From Aurantiochytrium sp. KH105 (lineage: Eukaryota > Sar > Bigyra > Thraustochytrida > Thraustochytriidae): DNA of 64,000 bases. The stretch is taken from contig BGKB01000076.1 of assembly GCA_003116975.1 (NCBI GenBank), positions 124,001-188,000 on the forward strand, read 5' to 3'. Numbering within the stretch: position 1 is the first letter of the stretch; the number at the start of each line of letters is the position of its first letter. Both the position numbers and the translations under genes were made by a program. Positions 29,137 through 39,065 of this stretch are shown here, one piece after another. The notes beneath the pieces were generated by a model that saw only the letters and a list, made by a program, of their open reading frames with translations, searched no databases and was not told the DNA's origin.

Positions 29137-31701
29137 ATGGCAGGAGAGCGCGTTCGCAGGCTGGTGACTAGCTTTTCGTCGTCGCACGAGGCCACCGGCG
29201 GACGCGCAGCGCGCTCTATTTTGGCAGACTTGCAAAAATCTGCGCAAACAACTCCGAGTGCTGGCCCCGGGTCAACACCTTCCCATGCGTCATCGCAATC
29301 CCCTTCGTCTCAGCCGGCGTCAGCCCTTACGCCTCAAGCGGCCGCTTCTAATGCAACGTCGTCTTCGCCGTCCCTGAATGCAACCGCGCGATCTGTGTCG
29401 GGACCGCTACCCATCATATTTCCCGATGCAGCACTCGGCCAGAACGCTCTCAGTCTTGGCAAAAGTAAGGCCAGCGCAAAGGATGGCGATGGACCGAAGA
29501 ACATAGGCTACGATGACCTCTGGGACGGCCTCGATGTGTGCTTGGAGCAGGCCAGCGGCACGAAGCTCTCCACAAAGGACCTCGCCACGGGTCTTGGGCA
29601 GTGGTCAGCCGCCGAGAGAGATTACATCAATAAGTTGCCTTTTACGCGTAAGAGGTATGAGCTTCCCTCGTGCGAGGCGGGCTCCCTCGGGACGGTGCTC
29701 GAGGCGTTTTGCTCTAGCTTCGTCAAGATTGGCGAGGCTCGATCCCGCCTGAGCAGTGTTGTTGGTGCCATGGGCACACAGCTGCACCAGTTTCGTCGAG
29801 AGCAAAATCAGGCGAAGCGCAAACTTGAACTTGACGGCGCCAAATTGCGCAAAGCGCTCCAGCTGCAAGAGCAAGCCTTTCAGCGAGCCAAACTGAAATA
29901 CGAAAAGGCGTGCAGAGACGCCGAGCAGCTCATCGCGCTCAAGGAGAAAGCGCATCAGGAGAAAGCCTTGCAGGAGGTCAGTAAGCTTTGGCAGCGAACC
30001 ACAGATGCCCTCATTGTTGTGCAAGAGTCTGAGCAACAGTATCGCTTGGCTGTCGAAGAATTGCGCGACTTTCGCGCAAGCTACGCGACCGCGATGCAGC
30101 GAGTGCTTCGTGAGCTTCAAGTCTTGGAGGAGAACCGCATCGAGTACGTTAAGGCGCTCACGCACGGGATTGTGGACTCGTACACGGAGCTATCCAACCA
30201 GTTCGCCCAGGTCATTGATGAGATTGCCGAGGCCGCAGAGGCAGTGGATTGCCACAAAGACATTGATGGGTTTGTAAAGCGAAATCTGCGTCCCCAACCG
30301 GAACCCGTTGCGTTTGAGAGCTCTGTGACGGCCAAGATTGAGGCCGAAATTGAGATTCTCGTTGGAGGCGGGGTGGTGCCCATGGCTGCGCGCGGCGCGC
30401 TCTCTTCTGCTGCCTCGCCGTCTTCTCTGGGCGCTGCATCGGAGGCTCCTCCACCTGCTCCGGCGCTCTTGGCTGCTGGGGTCATTCCGAGCGTCCCGCA
30501 GCGGAATGCAACACAGAAGCCGGCACTATCCCCTTCCTCAGTAGCTTCGTCTACTTTCGTGCCACCTTCGCCTCCGTCCGCGTCGACGTCGACGTCGACG
30601 TCGACGTCTGCGTCTGCGTTGCCTGCTCGTTCTCCGAATGGCTTCAAGCCACCACCGCCACCGCCATCAACGACTTTGAGAAAGGAACTTGCTGAGACAT
30701 TGTCGACTCCAACTTCTGCGTCTACATCTGCAAGCACGGCTACACTTTCGCCGTCTCCAGCACGGAAAAAGCCGCCGCCTCTTGCTGCACGTCCACAAGG
30801 CCATTCCGCGCATAAGCGGGCTTCTTCGGTAACATCTTTGGACCGTGAAAACCTTCAATTCACGCCTTCTCAATCCCGCACCGTCATGACGCCTACCGCA
30901 CGAGCTTCGCCAATGCCATTGACGTCGGCTGTGCAGCGTCCGGGCACTGCCCACGGCGATGGGCTGCACGCTACCTCGCTACGTCGTTACGCTTCAGCGT
31001 CGTCGGCGGCAACGCCCACGTCAATTCCTACACGACCCATTCCGACGCGGCCATCAGTGTCGTCTCGGGCCATTGCTACGAACAAAGACGATGAAACAGA
31101 CTGCAGCTCTGATGAGAGTCCGAGCAGCGGCAACGAGCAGTACATTGTAAAGAACTCGGGTAGCGTGAATTTTGTGCGTGTGCTGTACGAGTACGAAGCC
31201 GAGGAGGACTCTGAGCTCACAGTGCAACCAGGAGACATTGTCCAAGTTGTCGAGAAAGACGGTTCCGGTTGGTGGGAAGGCAGGCTGGCAAACGGGAAGA
31301 CCGGATCCTTTCCCGAAAATTACACGCAGGCGGCCACTGCGGAGGAGGCTGCGAAGCAGGGTTTCGTTCTCGCACGGGGTGGTGCTTCACGGGAAGCGAG
31401 TTCTGCAGTGGAGCCGCCCTCACGACCACGTCGACCCCGTGGCGCTGCCGAAAACGACGAGCCCGATGGTTCTGGCGCCGAGAGCGAGGATGGTGACACG
31501 AAGCAAGTGGTTGTCATCTTTGACTACGAGGCTCAGGACCCTTGCGACTTGACGATTCGCCGCCGCGAGGTCCTCACGGTGCACGGTGTCGACGAGGACG
31601 GCGGCTGGCTCGACGCCTCCGACAAGACAGGCAACCGTGGCATGATCCCTGCCAACTATGTGCGCGCATTGGCGCGTCCTGGCTCGGCGCTCTCGGCCTA
31701 A
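29137..31701 (+). CDS. F-BAR and double SH3 domain protein
   Basis: 854 residues. After a Ser/Thr-rich N-terminus, an all-helical F-BAR segment spans about 122-385 (IGYDDLWDGLDVCLEQ; LPSCEAGSLGTVLEAF; a long basic coiled coil; ENRIEYVKALTHGIVDSYTE, typical of the third FCH helix). A disordered Pro/Ser/Thr linker follows, including a short (TCGACG)n-coded Ser/Thr repeat. Two SH3 domains end the protein: about 680-735 (ALYDY-equivalent VLYEYEAEEDSELT, then GWWEGRL and FPENY) and about 790-848 (IFDYEAQDPCDLT, then GWLDA and IPANYV). F-BAR/SH3 proteins such as Bzz1, syndapin and Nwk bend membrane and recruit WASP-type actin nucleators during endocytosis. The order fits Bzz1 or Nwk, but the exact orthologue is not settled. 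Confidence 0.88.
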   Translation: MAGERVRRLVTSFSSSHEATGGRAARSILADLQKSAQTTPSAGPGSTPSHASSQSPSSQPASALTPQAAASNATSSSPSLNATARSVSGPLPIIFPDAALGQNALSLGKSKASAKDGDGPKNIGYDDLWDGLDVCLEQASGTKLSTKDLATGLGQWSAAERDYINKLPFTRKRYELPSCEAGSLGTVLEAFCSSFVKIGEARSRLSSVVGAMGTQLHQFRREQNQAKRKLELDGAKLRKALQLQEQAFQRAKLKYEKACRDAEQLIALKEKAHQEKALQEVSKLWQRTTDALIVVQESEQQYRLAVEELRDFRASYATAMQRVLRELQVLEENRIEYVKALTHGIVDSYTELSNQFAQVIDEIAEAAEAVDCHKDIDGFVKRNLRPQPEPVAFESSVTAKIEAEIEILVGGGVVPMAARGALSSAASPSSLGAASEAPPPAPALLAAGVIPSVPQRNATQKPALSPSSVASSTFVPPSPPSASTSTSTSTSASALPARSPNGFKPPPPPPSTTLRKELAETLSTPTSASTSASTATLSPSPARKKPPPLAARPQGHSAHKRASSVTSLDRENLQFTPSQSRTVMTPTARASPMPLTSAVQRPGTAHGDGLHATSLRRYASASSAATPTSIPTRPIPTRPSVSSRAIATNKDDETDCSSDESPSSGNEQYIVKNSGSVNFVRVLYEYEAEEDSELTVQPGDIVQVVEKDGSGWWEGRLANGKTGSFPENYTQAATAEEAAKQGFVLARGGASREASSAVEPPSRPRRPRGAAENDEPDGSGAESEDGDTKQVVVIFDYEAQDPCDLTIRRREVLTVHGVDEDGGWLDASDKTGNRGMIPANYVRALARPGSALSA

Positions 31702-31762
31702 GACAATTTCTAAAATAGCCAACAACCACCCAGCCACCCACCCACCCACCCAACCAAGCTTG

Positions 31763-31809
31763 AACAAACAAACAAACAACCAAACAAACAAACAAACAAA
31801 CAAACAAAC
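31763..31809. repeat. (AAAC)n microsatellite
   Basis: About eleven AAAC units with one ACAACC interruption, about 60 bp past the F-BAR stop codon. Confidence 0.85.
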
Positions 31810-32950
31810 ATTCTCGCACGATCCTTTCCCTTGACGGTGGTCGACCTCGCTTCCCTTCCTCGAGCACATGTGTTTCGAGTCCACCCCGGCTTCGCGGTCC
31901 GTCCATACCCTGCCTAGCTCCAGCCACGTCCCTCACATCAGGCTCATACACAACCAACCTTTCGACCGCTCGTCCCGCCCGCCCGAGGGGGGTTGGAAAG
32001 CATCCACGCACTGCACGAAACAAAACCAAGCGAAAGAAAGCACAAAGCACAAAGCGAAGGTATAGGCTGCAGCCCGCCCCAGCCGCCCCCGCCTGCAGTG
32101 GCAGTGGCATCTGCAGCTGCAGCTGCACTACGAGTGCGAGCGTCGTGGTCCTCGGTGACGGCCTCCTCCCCCTCTTCGCGCCACTGCAACCCCACAGCTG
32201 TGGGAAGGGGGTGTGCGCCGCCTCCTCAGTGCCAGCACGTGCGGGCGGCTCTGCGCGCTGCGGCTGCTGCTGCTGCTGCAGCTGCTGATGCTCGCGCCGC
32301 GGCTCTGCGGCCTGCTCTTCCCCGGCGCCTTGGCGCGCGCGTCGGCCCCCGAGCAGCGGCTGCGGCGGCGCGCGCTGGAGCTTGTGCTTGTCCTTCTCCA
32401 TCTCCACCTCATCTCATCTCATCACTTTCTCATCCATCTTATCCAGGTGCATCGTCGACCAGTTCGGCGCCCGCGCGCGGCAGCGGCTTCGCGGCCGAAG
32501 CTTCGGCGTGCCGGCCGCGCGGCGCGGGCTGGCCGGGCTTCCGCGCGGGCGGGTCGGCGGGGCGCGAGGGCNGGGCGGGTCGGCCGGGCGCGAGGGCACG
32601 TCCGGGCGCGGGCGCGAGGCCGGGCGGGGCGGCCTCGAGGCGTGCGGGGTCGGCGGGGCGCGAGCCGCGGCACGCGCCGAGCGTCCGGGTCCGGTGCGGG
32701 TTTCTGCTCGCTCCACACCCCGCGCGGCCGTACCGGACCCGGCGCTTCCGCGCGGCGCCCGCGGTGCTGCGAGCATCAAAACACGAATCGCGAGTCGCGC
32801 CGTGCAGGCTGCACGGCTGTTCCCGCGCGCCCGCCTGCCTGCGCGCCCCCGCCTCGCCGGGCCGCCCGATTCTGCGCGCGTGTGCCTGCGCCCGCCTCCC
32901 TCCCTCCCTCCCTCGCGCGGCGCGGCGCGGCGGGAAACCCGGTCGATCGT

Positions 32951-32991
32951 CATCCATCCATCCATCCATCCATCCATCCATCCATCCATCC
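32951..32991. repeat. (CATC)n microsatellite
   Basis: Ten CATC units, about 430 bp upstream of the PP2C ATG in very GC-rich DNA. Confidence 0.9.
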
Positions 32992-33418
32992 TTTCAGCCA
33001 TCTTCGCCATCCTGCGCGTGCCCGCCCGCCCCGCGCCCCCTTCCCGCGGCCTCGCGCCGCCGCCCCCGCGCCCGCGCCCGCGCGCCCGCGCCGCCGCCGA
33101 GTCGGGCCGCGCGGAACGCACGCGAGCGAGCGAGCACGCGCACGAGGACGCGCACAAGGACGCGCACAAGGACGCGCAGGACGGGCGCAAAGACGCCTCG
33201 GGAGACCGCGCCCCAGACCGAGCCCGCGACCGAGGCCAAGCCCGCGAGGGCGCGCGACGAGGCCGCGGCGGCGCGCAGACCCGGGCCGGCGCGGAGCAGA
33301 CGCGAGGCGCGCGGCGAGCTCGCGCGCGGAGGCGACGGGGAGAGGGCCGAGGCCGAGCTCGCCTTGACCGCCGTGGCAGCTGCGAGCGAGAGCGCGAGCG
33401 CGAGCGCGCGGAAGCCAG

Positions 33419-34855
33419 ATGGGGTGCTGCAGCTCGGCGCCGGAGCTCGGCGCGAGCTCGGCGCCGGACGTGGTGGAGTCCATGAACAGCGGCGAGAGCG
33501 TCGACTCGGAAGGGTCCAGGAAGGAGCTCATGCACACGAACTCGATGCTCTTTCCTCGTGACGCCATCGAAGAGGCAAAACGATCGCTTCGGCTGAAAAA
33601 GCCCATCGGGAGAGAAGGCGCCACCCCGCCCGTGATCGAGCAGGACGACCCGGACGGCGTCCTCATGACTTCCGACCCGCTCTACGAACTCGGCATGGAG
33701 ATCGAGTACCCGGTCGAAATGTCCGAGACCATGACGATCCAACTCTTGAAGAAGAAGAAGAAGAAGAAGAATAGCGCCTCCTCGGCCACCAAAGCGGACA
33801 TCGAAGGCGCCATCGAGGACTTCGAGGACACCAACTCCGCCTCCGCCGACGACGATGACGACGAGGAAGCGGCAGCGATCGACGAAGTCCAGGTAGATAT
33901 GCTCACCTCGTCGCCCAAGGCGCAGCCCGCGTCGTCCCTGGGAGACTTCGAAAAGGGCCACAAGCTCTACTTTGGGTACAAGTCGATCCAGGGGCGGTCT
34001 GCCTCGCCGCCCTCGAAACCCAATCAAGATAGCGTTGTTGCCTTTGTGGTTGACGGAAAGCCAAACCAGGCTGTCTTTGGCATTTTTGATGGACACGGGC
34101 CCTTTGGAGAGCACGCGAGCCATTTCTGCCGCATGGAACTTCACAAGACCATCGTTGCCGTCTACGAGGAATTCGGCGACGACCTCGCCCCGAAGGATGT
34201 TCTCGAGCACAGCATTGCGCGCATGCACGAGTCATTTATTTCGACGGATCCCGGCTACAGCGGCGTCGACCCTAATGTGAGTGGAACCACGCTCGTCGTG
34301 GCCATGATTGTTGACAGCAAAATGTATGTTGCCAACGTGGGCGACTCGCGTTGCATCCTCGGCGAAAAGTCGCCGGGCCGTCTGCTGGGTTCTGTGGTCG
34401 AAATGTCGGACGACCACAAACCAGAGCGTGAATCTGAGCGTGTTCGCATCGATGCCACCGATGCTGTGCTCATGTCCGAGGGCGAGCTCCGTGGTGGGCT
34501 TCGCAGCGAGGGAAAGACGTATATTTGCCGCCGAAGAAACGGCGACATCATTTATGGTGTGCTCTTCACTCGCTCTGTCGGTGACGCAGATGCGCACAAC
34601 TTTCTAGGTGTTTCTGCGGAGCCCGAGTTCCAAAAGAGGCGCATTAACAAGAAGGTGACGCAGTATCTCGTTCTCGCCTCCGATGGCGTATGGGACCAGA
34701 TGGGCAACGAGGAAGTGCTTTCCAAGGTTTTTGCTGTGAGAGATCCTCTGTCCGCTGCAGAGCGAATCGCCGACATCGCGCGCGATCTGTGGGATACCGA
34801 TCGGACGCATTCCCGCCGCGATGATATCACCGTCTGTGTTGTTCAGCTCGACTAA
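33419..34855 (+). CDS. PP2C-family (PPM) protein phosphatase with a predicted lipid-anchored N-terminus
   Basis: 478 residues. The N-terminus MGCCSSAPE carries Gly2 and Cys3/Cys4, a pattern for N-myristoylation and palmitoylation, so plasma-membrane tethering is likely. A disordered stretch with a Lys run (111-117) and an acidic run (144-150) leads to the PP2C domain at about 183-478. PPM motifs appear in order: NQDS (202-205), FDGHG (223-227, metal-binding Asp224), SGTT (288-291), VGDSR (307-311), DDHKPE (331-336), TRSVGD (384-389), ASDGVWD (420-426, Asp422) and RRDDIT (466-471). These supply the two-metal centre of a Ser/Thr phosphatase. The insert between DDHKPE and SVGD is the common protist form with a modest excursion. 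A neighbour-based role is not evident. Confidence 0.93.
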   Translation: MGCCSSAPELGASSAPDVVESMNSGESVDSEGSRKELMHTNSMLFPRDAIEEAKRSLRLKKPIGREGATPPVIEQDDPDGVLMTSDPLYELGMEIEYPVEMSETMTIQLLKKKKKKKNSASSATKADIEGAIEDFEDTNSASADDDDDEEAAAIDEVQVDMLTSSPKAQPASSLGDFEKGHKLYFGYKSIQGRSASPPSKPNQDSVVAFVVDGKPNQAVFGIFDGHGPFGEHASHFCRMELHKTIVAVYEEFGDDLAPKDVLEHSIARMHESFISTDPGYSGVDPNVSGTTLVVAMIVDSKMYVANVGDSRCILGEKSPGRLLGSVVEMSDDHKPERESERVRIDATDAVLMSEGELRGGLRSEGKTYICRRRNGDIIYGVLFTRSVGDADAHNFLGVSAEPEFQKRRINKKVTQYLVLASDGVWDQMGNEEVLSKVFAVRDPLSAAERIADIARDLWDTDRTHSRRDDITVCVVQLD

Positions 34856-35407
34856 AGAACGAGTCTGATCGCGGTGGTTTCCAATGCTTCGCGTCCCAAC
34901 TAATCGATGTTACTCTTTGTTTCTTGCCCCTTTGCTTTGTTTTTGGCATTTTTGCTTGTTTGCATTTCTTCTTCCTACAAATGATTGCCTCTCTTCAGAT
35001 CCTCGCACGATTGAACGGTAGCCTGACCGTGAACCACGTCTTGAATTCCACAACTCAAAGTAGGCAGAGGGTGAAGCAAGCATGGTTCAAAAATATCATT
35101 CGTTTTATCATGGCCTATCAATCGTTGCTCCAGCTGTTTCCTTATACCACCCTTTGCCCCCCCCCCCCCCCGTAATCCAAAGGATAACGGCAGAGCTGAG
35201 CATCGGGGGCCTACGCCATCTATTCTTTTTTAGAAATAAAGACGGGAGAAAACAAAATACAGGACCCAAAGGCAAGCAAACGAGAGCAAACAAAATAAAG
35301 TCTACATTGCTGACCTTCGCACCGACAAGGTTTAAAGTCACTTGCAGCATAGTCCTAACGCCAAAGTGCAGCGAGAACGAAAGAAAAAGAAAAAGAGAAG
35401 AAAAGAA
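34856..35407. other. Convergent intergenic region with a poly-C run
   Basis: This 552-bp gap between two 3' ends is AT-richer than its surroundings. It includes a 15-nt C run at 35157-35171 and A-rich tracts close to the PNPase stop. No coding content is recognised. Confidence 0.45.
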
Positions 35408-38341
35408 CTACCTGTTGCGCTTCCTCGCGGATCTTGACTTCTTCTGCTGCCTCTTGGACGCATCCTGCGTCTTCAGTAAAAGAACCCTTCGCACTGACAA
35501 CTCGGGCAAACCTTCCTCGTTGCCGCCAGAACTAATGCACACGGCGTCAATCTTGTCGCCAACCTTGACAATCTTGTTCACATCATCAATACGCCGAGGT
35601 GAGAGCTCCCGCGCTTGAACAATGCCGCGACTCTCAGGATGGTCTGCCAAAGCCACAATGACGCGGGAAACATGCGGGATTTTGACAACCTCAAGATTCT
35701 CATACACCGTGCCTTCCTCGGGAACCCAGTGCGATGCCAATAACGCAGAAGAAGTTTCGTCTTCGTCTGCACCTTCTTCTCCAGGCTTGCTCGCCCTGCT
35801 CTTGCGCAGAGCCAACTCGCGATTCTCTGCAAGCTGTATGTCCCGAATAGAGAGCCGGGGACGAAAGTCGTCCATGCCAATGCATCGTGCCTTGACCTTG
35901 TCGCCGACAGAGTATACGTCCCCGGCGCGCTCGATGCGTTGCGTGGACAGTTCAGAAACGTGAATAAAGCCCTCGTGGTCCCCGCCATGACCAGGGAAAC
36001 GAACCACAACACCAGCGATGTGTTGTTCGACAATTTCCAAGTCCGCATAGTCCCGACCGACCTCTGGGCACCAGATGAGATCTTCCACGCGGTGGAGCGC
36101 GTCATCCAGAAAGCCAGACGATGTCGAAAAAATGGTAATCGTCCCACGTTCCTGATCAATATCCACTTCGACGTTATACTCCTCCTGGATGCTGGCAATC
36201 ACACGCCCGCGCATGCCAATCACGCGCCCAATGAGTGCTGGGTCAACATCAATACGACGATAGACTGGTGCGCTGGAAGCCTGAAATCCGTCCGGGTGCG
36301 CCTCGAGAAAGGAATCGAGAGAAGACTGCATCACATCAAGAATTTCACGATTTGCAGCTTGTCCAAGCTCCGCGGCACGGCACAGCAAATCAACCGAAAT
36401 CCCCTCGGCACCACACTTGGTGTCCAGCTGCGCCGCGGTAAAGCCCGTTTCAGTGCTTGCAAGTTTGAAGTCCATGTTCCCCAAATCATCCTCTAAACTA
36501 TCGACATCGACCAATAGCCGTTCGCTCTCCTCGCTTCCGTCAGCGCCACCGTCGGTTTCGCCCCTAAGATAGCCAACCGAGATGCCCGCGACGAGATTCT
36601 TGATCGGGACGCCGGCCATTTTAAGGGCCAACGACGCTGCGCAGACCGAGGCCATGGAAGATGACCCGTCAGAGCTCGTGGTTTCAACGCTGACCCGCGT
36701 GGAAAAAGGAAACTCGTTTCCGCCAATATCGTTTTCGCCCGGCACGACGGGTCGCAGGGCCTTTTCGGCAAGTTGGCCATGACCAATCATGCGTCTGTTT
36801 AGCCCTACGCGGCCCGTCTCATTGACGCTATAAGGCGGAAATTCGTAGTGCAAAAAGAATTTCTTCTTGTATGTCTGCCCGCAGTACGGAAGCACGCGTA
36901 GCGCATCGCGCGGGCTACCCAGCGTCGCCGTCGCGAGGACACTTGTTTGGCCCCGGGAGAATGTGCTCGATCCGTGCACCACCGATGGCAACACGTTAAG
37001 TGCTGCCGCCAGGGGTCGCACTTCATGCACAGCCCTGCCATCATGTCTGACTCGGCACGAGCCGTCCTTCGAAGATCGCAGGAGAAATTCCCGCATCTTG
37101 TCTCGCCCGATGCTGTCTGCGTTGCCGTTCTGAGCCTGTTCGCGCAGCCACGCACTTCCCTTTTGCATGAAATGCGATTCCATATCCAACGACGTCGTGG
37201 ACTTGCTCTCTTTTCCGAGGCTCTCCGAGCGGTCTTCCGTGTTATCGCCGCCACCTTCGTCGGCGTCGGTATCCTCCTTGCCTGCGTTGAAATTTTTCTC
37301 TGATGGAGCATCTGTTGCAAAGGCCATTTGGTAAAGAGCATCGAGATTGGTAGGCTGAAGGTCGTTCTCGATCTCTGCAGATGGATCACCCGTGATCGCT
37401 GCGCGGAACTTTTGGGGCGCCTCCGCGACGGCAATCCCATCATTATCTGACTCCTTTGTCTGCTTCGCTTCGCGCTTCTTTTCGAGGATCGCCGCCGTCG
37501 CAGCGTCTTGGAGGTCCAGCACAATGGGTAGCTTTTCGCTCGCAAAGCGGAGAGCGCGCTTGAAGTTTGTGCACGAGACAGGGTTTGTCGTCGAGAGATC
37601 GAGCGAGATGATGCCCTTGCGCGTTCCAGTGACAAGGAGCTCAAAGGCAATTTCTCGGTCCGGGGCAGCCAAATTCTGTGGCGACTGAAACGCCGAAAAG
37701 ACGACATCGTCGCCAGCAGTAGGGCCCTGCGTGCGTGCTGTGACCCTAACGCAGCCCACCGGGCCGTGCCAGTCGGGGCGAGGCGTGGCAGAGTTGAGCG
37801 CCACAGATGCCGCGTTCACGGCCATTGCCTCGAGATCAGCCCCCTCATCGTACGAGAGCACTGTGCATATAATCTGCTGCTCGTCCCGGACATCGGCACC
37901 GAAAAGAGGTCGCAGGGCGCGGTCCACGAAGCGCGCCTGGACCACCTCGGCCTCGCGCGGCGCGAGTTCCCTGCGAAGAACGTGGCCAGGGATTTTGCCC
38001 GCGGCGCTCGCCTTCTCGCGGACCTCGACGCTCAGAGGCAAGAAGGAGGGCCCTGCCGCCGCGCCGGCCTGCTTCGCCTTGTCAGAGCACGCCGTGGCCA
38101 GCAGCACGCCGTCGCCGTCGGTGGCCACGGCAGCGCCGGCAGCCAGTCGTGCGAGCTTGCCGCTGCCCAGGCCCAGCCTCCGCGCGCCATCGGCATCGGA
38201 GCCCCCCGTCTCCACGCCCCCGGGCCCCAGCAGCACCTCGCGCCGCCGCGCCCGCGCGCCGCTGCTCAGCCGCCGCGCACCTGCTGCTCGAAGCAGCAGC
38301 ATCCTTCGCGCGCGCAAGAATCGCGAATTGCTTTGACGCAT
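35408..38341 (-). CDS. PNPT1: Polyribonucleotide nucleotidyltransferase (PNPase), mitochondrial
   Basis: 977 residues from the ATG at 38341 (MRQSNSRFLRARRMLLLRAA). This start gives a basic, acid-free presequence; an in-frame ATG at 38440 would bury it behind a non-targeting stretch. Domains in order: RNase PH-like 1 (about 55-300, with FVDRALRPLF), a lineage-specific acidic insertion (about 340-400), RNase PH-like 2 (about 425-680) with the catalytic-side motif SSDGSSSMASVCAASLAL, KH (about 697-733, LIGRVIGMRGRVI), S1 (about 775-840, HEGFIHVSEL) and a second S1-like unit (about 880-950). PNPase degrades RNA 3' to 5' by phosphorolysis and can add nucleotides. The basic C-terminal end (KSRSARKRNR) is extra. 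It is divergent from the NOV-domain gene. Confidence 0.93.
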   Translation of the reverse strand: MRQSNSRFLRARRMLLLRAAGARRLSSGARARRREVLLGPGGVETGGSDADGARRLGLGSGKLARLAAGAAVATDGDGVLLATACSDKAKQAGAAAGPSFLPLSVEVREKASAAGKIPGHVLRRELAPREAEVVQARFVDRALRPLFGADVRDEQQIICTVLSYDEGADLEAMAVNAASVALNSATPRPDWHGPVGCVRVTARTQGPTAGDDVVFSAFQSPQNLAAPDREIAFELLVTGTRKGIISLDLSTTNPVSCTNFKRALRFASEKLPIVLDLQDAATAAILEKKREAKQTKESDNDGIAVAEAPQKFRAAITGDPSAEIENDLQPTNLDALYQMAFATDAPSEKNFNAGKEDTDADEGGGDNTEDRSESLGKESKSTTSLDMESHFMQKGSAWLREQAQNGNADSIGRDKMREFLLRSSKDGSCRVRHDGRAVHEVRPLAAALNVLPSVVHGSSTFSRGQTSVLATATLGSPRDALRVLPYCGQTYKKKFFLHYEFPPYSVNETGRVGLNRRMIGHGQLAEKALRPVVPGENDIGGNEFPFSTRVSVETTSSDGSSSMASVCAASLALKMAGVPIKNLVAGISVGYLRGETDGGADGSEESERLLVDVDSLEDDLGNMDFKLASTETGFTAAQLDTKCGAEGISVDLLCRAAELGQAANREILDVMQSSLDSFLEAHPDGFQASSAPVYRRIDVDPALIGRVIGMRGRVIASIQEEYNVEVDIDQERGTITIFSTSSGFLDDALHRVEDLIWCPEVGRDYADLEIVEQHIAGVVVRFPGHGGDHEGFIHVSELSTQRIERAGDVYSVGDKVKARCIGMDDFRPRLSIRDIQLAENRELALRKSRASKPGEEGADEDETSSALLASHWVPEEGTVYENLEVVKIPHVSRVIVALADHPESRGIVQARELSPRRIDDVNKIVKVGDKIDAVCISSGGNEEGLPELSVRRVLLLKTQDASKRQQKKSRSARKRNR

Positions 38342-39065
38342 CCGACGCCTCCTCCGTCCTTCTCTCTGTATACTAGTAGGAGCATCGAGTCGTATTGCTG
38401 GCATAGATGGAGGGGCCGCGACCGCGTGCATTCCATCCACGGCGGCTCAAGCGCCTTCGTTCTCGGCCAACGTCTTGCACGAACGAAGTTTTCTTTTGGG
38501 TGGGGGGGAGGAGAGGAGAGCATGCGTCGCCCATCGTGCATAAAAATGCGCCAGCGAATGAGCGAGACGAGTACGATTGATTGATCGATTGTATAGACTT
38601 TGTGAATTCAAGGGCTTTCGCTCTCGGCCAAGTTTTGCACGAAGTTTTCTTTTGGGTGGGGGGGGAGGAGAGGAGAGCATGCGTCGCCCATCGTGCATAA
38701 AAATGCGCCAGCAAATGAGCGAGACGAGTATGATTGATTGATTGATTGTATAGACTTTGTGAATGATTGAATTTGACGAATGGCACTGTGGCGCGACTTC
38801 GTTCGTCCGAACCGAATGAGCGGGCTGAGACCAGCTCTTTGCTTGAAGGCATTGCCGAGGTGGTGGGCTCTTTGCAAGGCCGAAGATTTTCTTAGGAATG
38901 GGGCTTTGCAGCAGTGTGCTTTTTTTGAGAGCGTCCAGCATTTTGGACTGGACGATGAGTATGGGGCATGCAGATGATCACCATGAGAACCAGTGACGAG
39001 AACCACCCACCCCGGCCGGGACTTTGCCGACAAACAAATAACTACAGTCAAACAAACGAACAAAC
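38342..39065. promoter_or_regulatory. Bidirectional promoter region, PNPase / NOV-domain gene, with a tandem duplication
   Basis: The gap lies between divergent starts. About 320 bp of it is a two-copy tandem duplication (separate entry). An AAAC-type simple sequence (about 39030-39065) ends at the NOV-gene ATG. The promoter role is inferred from position. Confidence 0.5.
38448..38764. repeat. Two-copy direct tandem duplication, about 161-bp period
   Basis: Copy 1 is 38448-38607 and copy 2 is 38609-38764. They share long identical stretches: CTCGGCCAA, GAAGTTTTCTTTTGGGTGGG, GGAGAGGAGAGCATGCGTCG, CGTGCATAAAAATGCGCCAG and TGTATAGACTTTGTGAAT. Differences are a few substitutions, a 4-nt difference in the GAACGAAG segment and G-run and GATT-array lengths. 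The copies look recent. Confidence 0.93.

Larger units (their letters stand above)
31702..33418. other. Long GC-rich intergenic region and leader of the PP2C gene
   Basis: A 1.7-kb gap. The 5' part has CCCA (31725-31755) and AAAC (31763-31809) arrays in the 3' flank of the F-BAR gene. From about 32070 onward GC content is very high, with CTGCAG and GCGCG tracts, an ambiguous base at 32572 and an ATCC array at 32951-32991. Long frames on both strands here are Arg/Ala/Pro/Gly-rich and look like artefacts of composition. No gene is supported. Confidence 0.45.

Noticed and set aside
31993-33561. Plus-strand frames of 360-520 residues upstream of PP2C
   Set aside because: Low-complexity Arg/Ala/Pro/Ser translations of very GC-rich DNA that overlap the PP2C start in another frame; no family similarity.
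32414-34228. A 604-residue minus-strand open frame
   Set aside because: It is antisense to the PP2C gene and the GC-rich leader, with Arg/Ala/Pro-rich content expected of GC-skewed DNA and no recognisable domain. An ambiguous base also lies within it.
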